Shown here in pieces: positions 42,138 to 50,770 of a stretch of DNA of 64,000 nt. Under the pieces are notes generated by a model, which was given only the letters and a program-made list of their open reading frames with translations, searched no databases and had not been told where the DNA came from. The DNA is from Dactylosporangium sp. AC04546 (GTDB lineage: Bacteria > Actinomycetota > Actinomycetes > Mycobacteriales > Micromonosporaceae): NCBI RefSeq assembly GCF_022095675.1, contig NZ_JAHYSG010000072.1, positions 1-64,000 on the forward strand, read 5' to 3'. Position numbers and translations under genes: made by a program. Numbering within the stretch: the first letter of the stretch is position 1; each line of letters opens with the position of its first letter.

Positions 42138-43072
42138 TGGGTACCGTGCCGATCCCCGGCGACACCGACGACCGCTTCGTCGACCTCCCCGCCGGCCCCC
42201 GCATCTGCTACCGGGTCGAGGGACCCGCCGACGGCGACCCGCTGTTGCTGATCGCCGGGCTGGGCCTGGACCTGACGTCGTGGCCGGCCGGGATGCTCGA
42301 CGGGTTCACCGGCCGCGCGTTCCGGGTCGTCCGCTTCGACAACCGCGACGCCGGCCGCTCCAGCCGGATCGACGCTCCACCACCCGGCCGGGTGCGACAG
42401 CTGCTGGCCCGGCCCCGGCCGGACGCCTACGACCTGGCCGACATGACCGCCGACACGCTGGGCCTGCTCGACCACCTCGGCATCGAGCGGGTACACCTGC
42501 TCGGCATGTCGATGGGCGGGATGATCGCGCAGACCCTCGCCGCCCGCCATCCCGGCCGGGTCGCGAGTCTCACGTCGATCTTCTCCACCACCGGGCACCG
42601 GCGGGTCGGCCAGCCGGCCTGGTCGACGATCGTCCGCCTCGCCAAGCCGCCGGCCCGCACCGCCGGGGAGTTCGTGGAGCGGCACCTGGCGATGCTCGCC
42701 CACATCGGCGGCACCGGGTATCCGCCCGACGAGGCGCTGGAACGGACCTGGGCGTCCGCGTTGTGGGACCGGCGCGGCGACCAGGGCTCGGGCGCACCGG
42801 TGGCGAGGCAGATCGACGCCATCCGAGCATCCGGGAACCGCACCGCCGAGCTGCGGCGCATCACCGCGCCCACGCTCGTCGTGCACGGTGACACCGACCG
42901 GATGGTGCACCCCAGCGGCGGCCGGGCCACCGCCGCCGCGATTCACGGAGCCCGGCACGTGGAGGTCCCCGGCATGGGCCACCACATCGCACCGGGCGTC
43001 GTCGACCGGCTCGTCGCGCTCACCACCGAGCTGGCCCGCAGCTCCGGCGCACTGCGAGGAGAACCCGCATGA
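42137..43072 (+). CDS. Alpha/beta hydrolase of the monooxygenase operon
   Basis: A 311-residue esterase-like hydrolase with the nucleophile elbow GMSMGGM (about residues 123-129), acid Asp in HGDTDRMV and His in GMGHHI. DNRDAGRSSR is the typical signature of the AB-hydrolase group including LipV/aclacinomycin methylesterase relatives. After Baeyer-Villiger oxidation it could open the ester or lactone product. It overlaps its neighbours by 1 and 4 bases (TGATG and ATGA). Confidence 0.88.
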   Translation: MGTVPIPGDTDDRFVDLPAGPRICYRVEGPADGDPLLLIAGLGLDLTSWPAGMLDGFTGRAFRVVRFDNRDAGRSSRIDAPPPGRVRQLLARPRPDAYDLADMTADTLGLLDHLGIERVHLLGMSMGGMIAQTLAARHPGRVASLTSIFSTTGHRRVGQPAWSTIVRLAKPPARTAGEFVERHLAMLAHIGGTGYPPDEALERTWASALWDRRGDQGSGAPVARQIDAIRASGNRTAELRRITAPTLVVHGDTDRMVHPSGGRATAAAIHGARHVEVPGMGHHIAPGVVDRLVALTTELARSSGALRGEPA

Positions 43073-43199
43073 GCAGGGTCACCGGCAAGGTCGCCGTCGT
43101 CACCGGTGCGGGCTCCGGCATCGGCCGGAGCCTGGCGTACGAACTGGCCCGGCGCCCGGCTGGCCCTCAGCGACGTCGACGACCGCGGTCTGGGGCCGC
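43069..43199 (+). pseudogene. Truncated, frameshifted SDR (mymA-operon third gene)
   Basis: ATG 43069 begins RVTGKVAVVTGAGSGIGRSLAYELARR, a complete SDR nucleotide-binding start (TGxxxGIG). One base is gained near 43150-43156; the next frame continues ARLALSDVDDRGL, the expected beta-2 strand with its cofactor-selecting Asp. Homology then ends at about 43195, exactly where the minus-strand pectate-lyase-type gene terminates (43200). Over 200 residues with the Ser-Tyr-Lys site are missing. Confidence 0.82.
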
Positions 43200-44777
43200 T
43201 CAGAAGCGGGCTCCGACGTCTGCGCCGTTCGACGGGCGCAGGAAGTTCGACGACGGGATCGAGCCGTCGGCGTTGCGGGGCCCGGTGACGGCGGCGGGGT
43301 CGGTGCTGGCCAGCGACCAGCTGCCGCCGATGTCCCACGAGTTGCCGGAGCCGCTGGAGTTGGATCCGAGTGAGGCGTTGGTGCCGTTGGAGACGGCGAG
43401 GTTCTGGTTCAGGGTGCTGTCGGAGCGGCTGAAGTCGAAGCCGGCCTTGGGGTGGTTCCACGCGGTGCAGCGATCGATCCCGTGCTGGCCGGGGTTGTCG
43501 TTGTCGACGAACCCGCCGGCGGAGTTGCCCCAGGCCATGCTGTTGCGGACGGTGTGGTTGGCGGACACGCCGTTGCCGCCCAGCTTGAACCCGTTGCCGT
43601 CGCCCTGGTAGTCGGGGAGGCTCCACCGGTTGTACCCGTTGCCCCAGGCCAGGCTGTTCTCGATGAGGATGGGCGACTGGAACATCCAGAAGTCCAGTCC
43701 GTCGTCGGAGTTGTTCCACATCCGGGCACCCCGCACGACGTTGCCGGATCCGGAGCCCTCCTTGATGGCCACGCCGTCGGCGCTCTCGCCGTTCTTGCGC
43801 GGATCACGGTTGCCGTAGCTGTCCAGGTTGATCACCTGGTTGTTGCCGGACGAGCCCTGCAGGTGCAGTCCGCTCTCGTAGTTGTCCCGGGTGACCAGGC
43901 GCTCGAAGATGCTGTTGTTCACGTCGACGCCGAACACCCCGTACGGGCCGTGGATGATCTCCAGGCCGATGAGGCGCCACCAGTCGCCCTCGATGTGGAT
44001 GGCGCCGCGTTCCGCGCGGGGGATCGTGGAGCCGACGGCACCCGGGGTGTACGACATGTTCTCCCCGTCGATGATCACGCGTTCGCCGTCGTAGTTGCGC
44101 ATCGTGATCGGCTGGCTCGACGTGCCGTTCTTCATCAACTGGATGTTCGTGGCCGGCGCGTACGTCCCGCCCCGGATCAGAATCGTGCCGCCGGGCTGCG
44201 CCAGGTCCACGGCGCGCTGGATGGTCTTCAGCGGTGCGCTCGGCGTGCCCGCGTTGCTGTCGTTGCCGCTGGTCGCCACGTACAGCGTGCCGGTCGGCTG
44301 CGGCGGTCCGCTCACGTCGACGTCGAGGTAGTCGATGTTCGGCAGGCCGGCGGAGCTGGTGGGGTTGAACCGCACGGTGTTGCTGCCCGCGACGACGTCG
44401 ACGGTCAGCGTCCTGGTGACCCAGGTGGTCCAGGCGCCCGTGCCCTCGAACGACGCCGACTGCACGGTCGAGCCGTTGACGATCACGCTGGCGGTGCGGG
44501 CGCTCGTCGTGCCGCTGGCGAACCGTACCCCGAGCGTCGCCGTGCCGGCCGCCGCGGCGTTCACCGTGAACTGGGCATACGCGCCCGTCGCGTTGGTGCC
44601 GTTGCAGAAGCCGGATCCGGAGAATCCGGACCAGTTGCTGTCGATGGTGCCCATGCAGACCGCCGGGGAGGCCTCCGCCTCGTAGCGCGCAGTCGCGGCG
44701 GACGCTGCACCGGCGGTCAGCCCGACGACCGCCCCGACTGCCAGGACGGTGCCGACGACGAGCGGCTTGGACCTCAT
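43200..44777 (-). CDS. Secreted pectate lyase-like protein (CBM35 + right-handed beta-helix, PL9-like)
   Basis: A 525-residue exported protein. ATG 44777 follows GGAGA and starts a Sec signal (about residues 1-30, ending GAASAA). Residues about 33-155 form a CBM6/35-like beta-sandwich (ARYEAEAS, YAQFTVNAAAAG, NIDYLDVDVSG). Residues about 165-520 have DUF1565/right-handed beta-helix repeats (LYVATSGNDSNAGT, GGTILIRGGTYAP, GLHLQGSSGNNQVINLDSYGN), as in PL9 pectate/exopolygalacturonate lyases; the catalytic Lys and Ca ligands could not be confirmed by eye. It sits where the SDR gene is cut, implying that it arrived by insertion or deletion joining. Confidence 0.82.
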   Translation of the reverse strand: MRSKPLVVGTVLAVGAVVGLTAGAASAATARYEAEASPAVCMGTIDSNWSGFSGSGFCNGTNATGAYAQFTVNAAAAGTATLGVRFASGTTSARTASVIVNGSTVQSASFEGTGAWTTWVTRTLTVDVVAGSNTVRFNPTSSAGLPNIDYLDVDVSGPPQPTGTLYVATSGNDSNAGTPSAPLKTIQRAVDLAQPGGTILIRGGTYAPATNIQLMKNGTSSQPITMRNYDGERVIIDGENMSYTPGAVGSTIPRAERGAIHIEGDWWRLIGLEIIHGPYGVFGVDVNNSIFERLVTRDNYESGLHLQGSSGNNQVINLDSYGNRDPRKNGESADGVAIKEGSGSGNVVRGARMWNNSDDGLDFWMFQSPILIENSLAWGNGYNRWSLPDYQGDGNGFKLGGNGVSANHTVRNSMAWGNSAGGFVDNDNPGQHGIDRCTAWNHPKAGFDFSRSDSTLNQNLAVSNGTNASLGSNSSGSGNSWDIGGSWSLASTDPAAVTGPRNADGSIPSSNFLRPSNGADVGARF

Positions 44778-44902
44778 CTTGTCTCCAGGTGTGAGCGCGG
44801 CACGCGGGCGATCCATCGAAGAATTCGCGTACATGACTCTAGGAATGCGCTTTCCGGCGTTCAAGACGGGTGCGTTTGCAGGTTTGTTGCAGGATTCGGT
44901 GC

Positions 44903-45685
44903 TCAGCCGGGTGTACGGCGGATCGGCACCACCAGCGGGCCGTGCTCGCTGTGCACCACGCGGACCCGGGCCCGGTAGTGGGTGGCGAGCAGCTCCTCCG
45001 TCAGCACGTCGACCGGGGCGCCCGAGGCGACGACCGCGCCGCCGGCGAGCAGCACCATCCGGTCCGCGTACTCGCCGGCGATCGCGAGGTCGTGCATCGT
45101 CGCCAGGACCGTCAGCCCGCCGTCCCGGCGCAGCTCGTCGACCAGCTCCAGCACCTCCTGCTGGTGCCCGATGTCGAGCGCGGTGCCCGGCTCGTCCAGC
45201 AGCAGCAGGCTGGCGCCCTGGACGAGCGCACGGGCCAGGAACACCCGCTGCCGCTCACCGCCGGAGAGGGTGCCGAGCAGGCGGCCGGCGAAGCGGTCCA
45301 GGTCGAGTTTGCCGAGCACGTCGCTCACCGCGGCCACGTCGGCGGCGGACTCGCGGCCCAGCGGCGGGACGTACGGCGTGCGGCCGAGCAGGACGTAGTC
45401 GAACACGGCCATGCCGGGCGGGACGACCGGCGACTGCATGACGGTCGCGACGGTCCGGGCCCGTTGCCGGCGGGGCATGCGGGCCACCGGCGTGCCGAAC
45501 AGGGCGACCGATCCGGTGCTGGGCACCAGGCCGCTGACGGCGCGCAGGAGGGTCGACTTGCCGGCGCCGTTCGGCCCGATGATCGTGACCCATTCGCCGG
45601 CCTCGACGGTCAGGTCCACGCCGGCCAGGATGGCCGCGCCGTCCAGCGTCACCCGCAGGTCCCGTACCTCAACGGCGGTGTTCAC
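44903..45685 (-). CDS. btuD: Vitamin B12 ABC transporter ATP-binding protein
   Basis: A 260-residue ATPase of the FecE/BtuD group: Walker A GPNGAGKST (about 38-46), signature LSGGERQR, Walker B LLLLDEP, and H-loop TMHDLA. It energises the permease. The four-base overlap with the permease gene and the cobalamin riboswitch upstream of the operon identify it as part of a corrinoid importer rather than a siderophore one. Confidence 0.9.
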   Translation of the reverse strand: MNTAVEVRDLRVTLDGAAILAGVDLTVEAGEWVTIIGPNGAGKSTLLRAVSGLVPSTGSVALFGTPVARMPRRQRARTVATVMQSPVVPPGMAVFDYVLLGRTPYVPPLGRESAADVAAVSDVLGKLDLDRFAGRLLGTLSGGERQRVFLARALVQGASLLLLDEPGTALDIGHQQEVLELVDELRRDGGLTVLATMHDLAIAGEYADRMVLLAGGAVVASGAPVDVLTEELLATHYRARVRVVHSEHGPLVVPIRRTPG

Positions 45686-46746
45686 AGTGCCACCCGCCCC
45701 GTGGTGCGCAGGACGAGCACGAAGAACGGCGCGCCGAAGAACGCGGTGACCACGCCGATCGGGATCTCGGCGGGGCTGGCCGCGGTACGCGCCACCAGGT
45801 CCGCGACGGTCAGGAACGCGCCGCCGAAGAGCATCGACAGCGGCAGGATCGCCCGGTAGCTGGCCCCGGCGAGCAGCCGGACGGTGTGCGGCACGATGAT
45901 GCCGACGAAGCCGATGAGGCCGGACACCGACACCGCCGCCGCGGTGGCCAGGCTGGCCGCGGCGAGCAGCACGTACCGCGACCGCTGCGGGTGCAGCCCG
46001 AGGCTCGCGGCCTCCTCGTCGCCGACCGAGAGCACGTCCAGCTCCCGGCGCAGGAGCAGGATCACCGCGGCGGTGACGCCCGCGTAGGGCAGGACGACCC
46101 GCACGTCGGACCAGCCGGCGGTGGACAGGTGCCCGAGCAGCCAGGAGTACACCTCGCGGATCGCGTCGATGTTGCGCTGCATCACGTACGTCTGGGCGGC
46201 GACCAGGAAGGCCGAGACCGCCACGCCGGCGAGGATCAGGGTGGTCGGCGAGCGTTCCCGGCCCCCGCCGGCGCTGAGTAGGTAGGCCAGCACCACTGCG
46301 GAAATCGCGCCGGCGAACGCGACCATCGGTGTGGTCAGCGGAACCCCGCCGAGCGCGCTGTCCGACGCGGCGCCGCGGTACGCGATGAGGACGGTGACCG
46401 CCAGGCCCGCGCCGGCGGCCACGCCCAGCAGGCTCGGATCGGCCAGCGGATTGCGGAAGACGCCCTGGAAGCAGCCGCCGGCCAGGGCCAGCATCGCGCC
46501 GACCAGCAGGCCGAGGACGACCCGCGGCAGCCGGATCTCGGTGACGATGGCGATCTCGCGTTCGTTGAGGCCGCTGTCCAGGTGCACGCCAGGCACCAGA
46601 TTCAGCAGCTCGGCGGCGACGCTGCCGGGCGGCAGGCTCACCGGGCCCAGGGCGACGCCGCCGACCAGCGCTACGAGCACCGCCAGCACGCCGGCCAGGA
46701 CCCAGCGCGGGCGCAGCCGGCCGGCGGGCTGACGGCCGGGTCTCAC
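45682..46746 (-). CDS. btuC: Vitamin B12 ABC transporter permease
   Basis: A 354-residue FecCD-family permease with about ten membrane helices. Family landmarks: RLPRVVLGLLVGAMLALAGG, NPLADPSLLGVAAGAGL, and GLIGFVGIIVPHTVRLLAG. GTG 46746 overlaps the binding-protein stop (GTGA). Works with btuD and btuF; corrinoid assignment rests on the riboswitch. Confidence 0.9.
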   Translation of the reverse strand: MRPGRQPAGRLRPRWVLAGVLAVLVALVGGVALGPVSLPPGSVAAELLNLVPGVHLDSGLNEREIAIVTEIRLPRVVLGLLVGAMLALAGGCFQGVFRNPLADPSLLGVAAGAGLAVTVLIAYRGAASDSALGGVPLTTPMVAFAGAISAVVLAYLLSAGGGRERSPTTLILAGVAVSAFLVAAQTYVMQRNIDAIREVYSWLLGHLSTAGWSDVRVVLPYAGVTAAVILLLRRELDVLSVGDEEAASLGLHPQRSRYVLLAAASLATAAAVSVSGLIGFVGIIVPHTVRLLAGASYRAILPLSMLFGGAFLTVADLVARTAASPAEIPIGVVTAFFGAPFFVLVLRTTGRVAL

Positions 46747-47675
46747 GCCGGTACCTTGGCCACTGCCTCGACGATCGCCCGGAGCAGATCGACCACGCGC
46801 GGCCCCCAGCGGGACGCCACGTTGTCGTCCAGCGTGACGATCCGCCCGGTCTTCACGGCGGTGATGCCGGACCAGCCGGGGCGGGCGGCGACCGTCTCGG
46901 CCGACTGCTTGCAGCACTTCGTGTCGGCGAGGAACACCAGGTCCGGGTCGGCCTGGACCAGCACCTCGACGGAGAGCTGGGGATAGCCGCCCTTCGCGCC
47001 GCCGGGATCCGCCGGATCGGCCACGTTCTGCAGGCCCGCCATGGTGAACAGCGAGCCGACGAACGTGGTGCTCGTGACCGTGTACAGCGTCGGGTCGAGC
47101 TCGTAGTAGTACGTCGGCCGGCTCGAGCGGGACGGCAGATCCTTGATCAGCTTGTCGATGTCGCTGCGCATGCGCCCGACCAGGTCGGTGGCCTCGGTGC
47201 CGTGGCCCGTGAGCCGGCCCAGCTCGTCGATCTGCCGGTACGTGTCGTCGAGCGTGACGGCCGCCGGTGCCAGGTAGACCGGGATCTTGAACTTGGCGAG
47301 CTGGTCGACGATCTTGTTGGCGTCGGTGGTCAGCACCACCAGGTCCGGGTTCTTGGCCACGATCGCCTCGGCGTTCGGCTGGAACCCGGACAGCTGCGAC
47401 GTCGGCGCCTCGGCCGGATAGTCGGAGTTGTCGTCGACCGCCGTCACCTGCGCGCCCGCACCGACCGCGAAGAGCATCTCGGTGGTGCTCGGCGACAGCG
47501 ACACGATCTTCGTCGGACGTTGCTCCAGCGTGACGTTGCCCACCGTCACCGGATATGCGGCGGCGCCGGTGGAGCCGGGCCGCGGGGTGTCGTCCGCGTC
47601 GCTGGCGCAGGCGCCGAGCGCGAGCGCGATGGCGACCAGGGTGGCGCCGACGGTTGCCGGCGTGCGTCTGCTCAT
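46743..47675 (-). CDS. btuF: Vitamin B12-binding lipoprotein
   Basis: A 310-residue class III substrate-binding protein. Lipobox LGAC (Cys near residue 22) anchors it outside the membrane. The two lobes are joined by a rigid helix (RQIDELGRLTGHGTEATDLVGRMRSDIDKLI); RPTKIVSLSPSTTEMLFAVGAG and KNPDLVVLTTDANK are family landmarks. ATG 47675 follows GGAGG 4 bases upstream; a longer frame to 47744 would run through the riboswitch expression platform. CC in DTKCCKQS is unusual. First gene of btuFCD. Confidence 0.9.
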   Translation of the reverse strand: MSRRTPATVGATLVAIALALGACASDADDTPRPGSTGAAAYPVTVGNVTLEQRPTKIVSLSPSTTEMLFAVGAGAQVTAVDDNSDYPAEAPTSQLSGFQPNAEAIVAKNPDLVVLTTDANKIVDQLAKFKIPVYLAPAAVTLDDTYRQIDELGRLTGHGTEATDLVGRMRSDIDKLIKDLPSRSSRPTYYYELDPTLYTVTSTTFVGSLFTMAGLQNVADPADPGGAKGGYPQLSVEVLVQADPDLVFLADTKCCKQSAETVAARPGWSGITAVKTGRIVTLDDNVASRWGPRVVDLLRAIVEAVAKVPA

Positions 47676-47679
47676 CTTT

Positions 47680-47717
47680 CCTCCTGTCGGTCGAGGAGTC
47701 GGTGCTTCGCCGACAGG
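47680..47717 (-). promoter_or_regulatory. Ribosome-site-sequestering hairpin of btuF
   Basis: On the minus strand CCTGTCGG (47717-47710) pairs perfectly with CCGACAGG (47690-47683) across a 19-base loop. The GGAGG ribosome site of btuF (47684-47680) overlaps the base of the stem. This is the expected expression platform for cobalamin control at the level of translation. Confidence 0.65.
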
Positions 47718-47770
47718 GGTGACGAACATGGCCCCGGCCCGCAAGGCGCCCTTCCTCGAGAGCGCGGTTC

Positions 47771-47878
47771 GCGACCGTCCCCGGCAGGCGACCTGGCTCG
47801 TCCCCGGCCGGATCGGACCGGGGCATCACAGTTGCGGGACAGCACCGGCGTCGCACCGGTTTCGCTGCGGGTGGTCGC
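47771..47878 (-). promoter_or_regulatory. Cobalamin riboswitch aptamer
   Basis: Minus-strand sequence carries the ordered cobalamin-aptamer boxes: GAAACCGGTGCGACGCCGGT, then CTGTCCCGCAACTGTGATG (around 47842-47824), then the B12 box AGCCAGGTCGCCTGCC at 47798-47783. P1 is closed by GCGACC (47878-47873) with GGTCGC (47776-47771). It lies about 100 bases before btuF in the same direction. B12 excess should lower btuFCD expression. The remaining bases to the divergent gene (to 48054) hold no other feature I can name. Confidence 0.93.
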
Positions 47879-48054
47879 CTGCACGGTAGTACATCGAAGC
47901 CGGTCAGGCACGATCAGGACCACGACTGTGACCTTGTACCTCAACCGCCCGGGACCCCCGGCCCTGGCGGCAAGGGCCGCCGCGGGGCAGCGTTGTCCAC
48001 CGGGCGGAACGACCCGGCCACACGACCGCCACCGACGGCCCGGAGGGGGCACTC

Positions 48055-49545
48055 ATGCACGGACCGTCCCACACGCATCCCGACGACGCCGTCACGGCGA
48101 ACCCGGCGACGAGCCTGCCGGTGGTGATCCAGGGCGGGATGGGCGTAGGGGTGTCCGGATGGCGGCTGGCCCGCGCGGTGGCCCGGGCCGGCCAGCTCGG
48201 TGTGGTGTCAGGGGTGGCGCTCGACACGCTGATCGCCCGGCGGCTGCAGCGCGGCGACGAGGGCGGACACATCCGGCATGCCCTCGCCCGCTTCCCGGAC
48301 CCGGACCTCGCCGAGCGGGTGCTGCGGCGCTACTTCGTCGCCGGCGGCATCCCGCCGGGCACCCCGTTCCGGCCGGTGCCACGGCTCGGGCTGCGCTCCA
48401 ACCGGCTCCGTGAGGAGCTCACGATCACGGCGAACTTCGTCGAGGTGTTCCTGGCCAAGGAGGGCCACGACGGCGCCGTCGGGGTCAACTACCTGGAGAA
48501 GATGCAGCTGGCGACGCCGGCGGCGGTGTACGGGGCGATGCTCGCCGGCGTCAACTACGTCCTCATGGGCGCCGGCGTGCCCAGCGAGATCCCGGCGCTG
48601 CTCGACGCCCTCGCCCGGCACGAGCCGGCCCGGCTGACGGTCACCGTGGACGGTGCGCTGTCCGGCGAGCGCTTCACGACCGGTCTCGATCCGGCCCGGC
48701 TGCTGGGCCCGGCGCTGCCCGGTCCGCTGACCCGGCCGCGGTTCCTCGCGATCGTGTCCGCCGCCGCGCTGGCGGCGTACCTCGCCCGGGACGAGCGCAC
48801 GTGCCCGGACGGATTCGTCCTCGAAGGCCCGGACGCGGGCGGCCACAGCGCCCGGCCGCGGGGCCGGATGACGCTCACCGCCGTCGGCGAGCCGGTCTAC
48901 GGCCCGCGCGACCGCATCGACCTGGCCAAGGTCGCCGCCATCGGGCTGCCGTTCTGGCTGGCGGGCGGGCAGGCCGACGCGGCCCGGCTGGCCGCCGCCC
49001 GGGCTGCGGGCGCGGCGGGGATCCAGGTCGGGACCGCGTTCGCACTGTGCCGCGAGTCCGGCCTGGACCCTCAGCTGCGCCGGCAGATCCTCGCGGCGGC
49101 GACCGACGCGACCCTGGTCGTGCGCAACGACGCCGCCGCGTCGCCGACCGGGTTCCCGTTCAAGCTGGTGCACCTGCCGGGCACCGCCGCCGCGGACGAC
49201 GTCTACGCCGACCGGCCACGCCACTGCGACCTCGGCTATCTGCGGACCCCCTATCGCCGGCCCGGCGGGGACGTCGGCTACCGCTGCCCGGCCGAGCCCG
49301 TCGAGGAGTACCTGCGCAAGGGCGGCGCGGCCGGCGACACCACCGGCAGCCGCTGCCTGTGCAACGGCCTGACCGCCACCATCGGGCTCGGGCAGCTCCG
49401 CACCGGCGGGTACGTCGAACCGCCGCTGGTCACGCTGGGCCAGGACACGTCGTTCCTCGCCCGGCTCCGCCACCGGGCCGGCGCCGACTACACCGCCGCC
49501 GACGTCATCGACCACCTGCTCGGAGCCGCGGACGGCGACGCCTGA
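48055..49545 (+). CDS. Nitronate monooxygenase-family protein (long form)
   Basis: A 496-residue FMN TIM-barrel protein. PVVIQGGMGVGVSGWRLARAVARAG is the phosphate/FMN-binding start, GVNYL the next conserved block, VLEGPDAGGHS holds the catalytic-type His, and FWLAGGQADAARLAAARAAGAAGIQVGTAF the second phosphate site. It is about 130 residues longer than fungal/bacterial class I enzymes, with a C-terminal Cys-containing part (SRCLCNGL) typical of the PfaD/2-nitropropane dioxygenase-like long form. Divergent from the B12 operon. Confidence 0.87.
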   Translation: MHGPSHTHPDDAVTANPATSLPVVIQGGMGVGVSGWRLARAVARAGQLGVVSGVALDTLIARRLQRGDEGGHIRHALARFPDPDLAERVLRRYFVAGGIPPGTPFRPVPRLGLRSNRLREELTITANFVEVFLAKEGHDGAVGVNYLEKMQLATPAAVYGAMLAGVNYVLMGAGVPSEIPALLDALARHEPARLTVTVDGALSGERFTTGLDPARLLGPALPGPLTRPRFLAIVSAAALAAYLARDERTCPDGFVLEGPDAGGHSARPRGRMTLTAVGEPVYGPRDRIDLAKVAAIGLPFWLAGGQADAARLAAARAAGAAGIQVGTAFALCRESGLDPQLRRQILAAATDATLVVRNDAAASPTGFPFKLVHLPGTAAADDVYADRPRHCDLGYLRTPYRRPGGDVGYRCPAEPVEEYLRKGGAAGDTTGSRCLCNGLTATIGLGQLRTGGYVEPPLVTLGQDTSFLARLRHRAGADYTAADVIDHLLGAADGDA

Positions 49546-49567
49546 CGCCGGTCGGAGCCGACGTCAG
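49542..49567. terminator. Bidirectional hairpin covering two stop codons
   Basis: CTGACGCCGG (49542-49551) pairs with CCGACGTCAG (49558-49567), one mismatch, loop TCGGAG. The stem contains the TGA of the nitronate monooxygenase gene and the TGA (minus) of the amidotransferase gene. No T-run. Confidence 0.5.
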
Positions 49568-50397
49568 CGCGGGGGCTCCGGCTGGAAGGCGTGGATCACG
49601 TCCTGTCCGCCCGTGATGACGCTGCATGTCGACTCCGGCACCTCGTTCCAGGCGCCCGGCAGGTCGCCCAGCGGTTCGGAGACGATCAGCCGGGACTCGT
49701 CCGACACCAGCCGGAGCGCGGGAATCTCCGGGTGGAGCATGCGCAGGTTCCGGGTCTCGCTGCTGTAGAACAGCGACCGCGACTCGTGTCGGGTGGAGTA
49801 CCGGAACACCCAGACCGCCGATCCGTCGGAGGTGGCGACGGTCATCTGGACCGGTTCCGGAACGTCGTGCCGGCGCGCGACGGCCTCGACGAGGCCGACC
49901 ATGCGGGCCACCGCGCCGGGCGGGTCGTCGCGCAGGCCGAAGGTGAGCGCCAGGAAGAACATCAGCTCGGAGTCGGTGGATCCTTCGATCGCGGGGAAGA
50001 ACTCGGCGTCGACGGCCAGCGTGAGGTCGCGTTTCAAATGGGCGAACCGGGCGATGGAGCCGTTGTGCATCCAGAGCCACCGCTCGAACCGGAACGGGTG
50101 GCAGTTGGTCTGCTGGACCGATGTTCCGGTCGAGGAGCGGACGTGCGCCAGGAACAGCGGCGAGGTGACATGGGCGGCCAGCTCGCGGAGGTTGCGGTCG
50201 CTCCACGCCGGGCCGATGGCACGGACCAGCCCTGGAACATCGCCCGCGCCATACCAGCCGACGCCGAACCCGTCGCCGTTGGTGGTGTCCACGCCGAGGC
50301 GGGCGTGGCGGCTCTGGTCGATCAGCGAATGGCGCGGCTTGTACAGCACCTCCTCGAGGAGCAGTGGTGAGCCCGAGTACACGAGCCACCGACACAT
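49564..50397 (-). CDS. Class II glutamine amidotransferase (EgtC-like)
   Basis: A 277-residue Ntn-type amidohydrolase. Cys2 right after the initiator Met is the nucleophile (MCRWLVYSGSP); NGDGFGVGWY, LAHVRSSTGT, NCHPFRF and MHNGSIARF are the glutamine-site blocks. It belongs to the stand-alone EgtC/YafJ type, which cleaves gamma-glutamyl bonds. No other ergothioneine genes are near, so EgtC function is not claimed. Confidence 0.9.
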   Translation of the reverse strand: MCRWLVYSGSPLLLEEVLYKPRHSLIDQSRHARLGVDTTNGDGFGVGWYGAGDVPGLVRAIGPAWSDRNLRELAAHVTSPLFLAHVRSSTGTSVQQTNCHPFRFERWLWMHNGSIARFAHLKRDLTLAVDAEFFPAIEGSTDSELMFFLALTFGLRDDPPGAVARMVGLVEAVARRHDVPEPVQMTVATSDGSAVWVFRYSTRHESRSLFYSSETRNLRMLHPEIPALRLVSDESRLIVSEPLGDLPGAWNEVPESTCSVITGGQDVIHAFQPEPPR

Positions 50398-50501
50398 CGC
50401 CGCCTCCGCTCATCGTCCGTACAGCACGAGTCTGACTCGGCGCCGTCCCGTCGGCGGAGGATTCGCAGGATGAGGCGGCTCCGGGACGCCGGCCGATCCA
50501 C

Positions 50502-50696
50502 CTACGGTCGCTCGGTGCACGCCGACGCGTGCTCGGCCAGCCACTGCAGCGCCGGGGCCAGGGCGATCGCGTCCTCGTCGATGCCGCACCCGGTGCACCG
50601 CCTGGTGAGGTACCCGGTGAGGTTCATCTCGATCCAGGCCTGCGCTCCGCCGGTGGTCGTGAAGACGTCCGACACGATCTCCCGATATTCCTCCAC
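50502..50696 (-). CDS. Small Cys-containing hypothetical protein
   Basis: A 64-residue protein from GTG 50696: EEYREIVSDVFTTTGGAQAWIEMNLTGYLTRR, then CTGCGIDEDAIALAPALQWLAEHA. The CTGC pair could be redox-active or bind metal. A longer frame to 50777 adds residues unlike a natural start. No family known. Confidence 0.5.
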   Translation of the reverse strand: MEEYREIVSDVFTTTGGAQAWIEMNLTGYLTRRCTGCGIDEDAIALAPALQWLAEHASACTERP

Positions 50697-50770
50697 GCCG
50701 CCATCGTGCCCGGGGCGCCGAAGGTTTCGGCAAGAAACTCCGAAGGTCGCTCCTCGATGGTGAACAGGCG

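Noticed and set aside
43452..44978. 508-codon plus-strand frame opposite the pectate-lyase-like gene
   Set aside because: Low-complexity antisense translation; the minus strand has a signal peptide, CBM and beta-helix repeats.
46743..47744. Longer btuF start at 47744
   Set aside because: The extra residues come from the riboswitch expression platform; GGAGG fixes the start at 47675.
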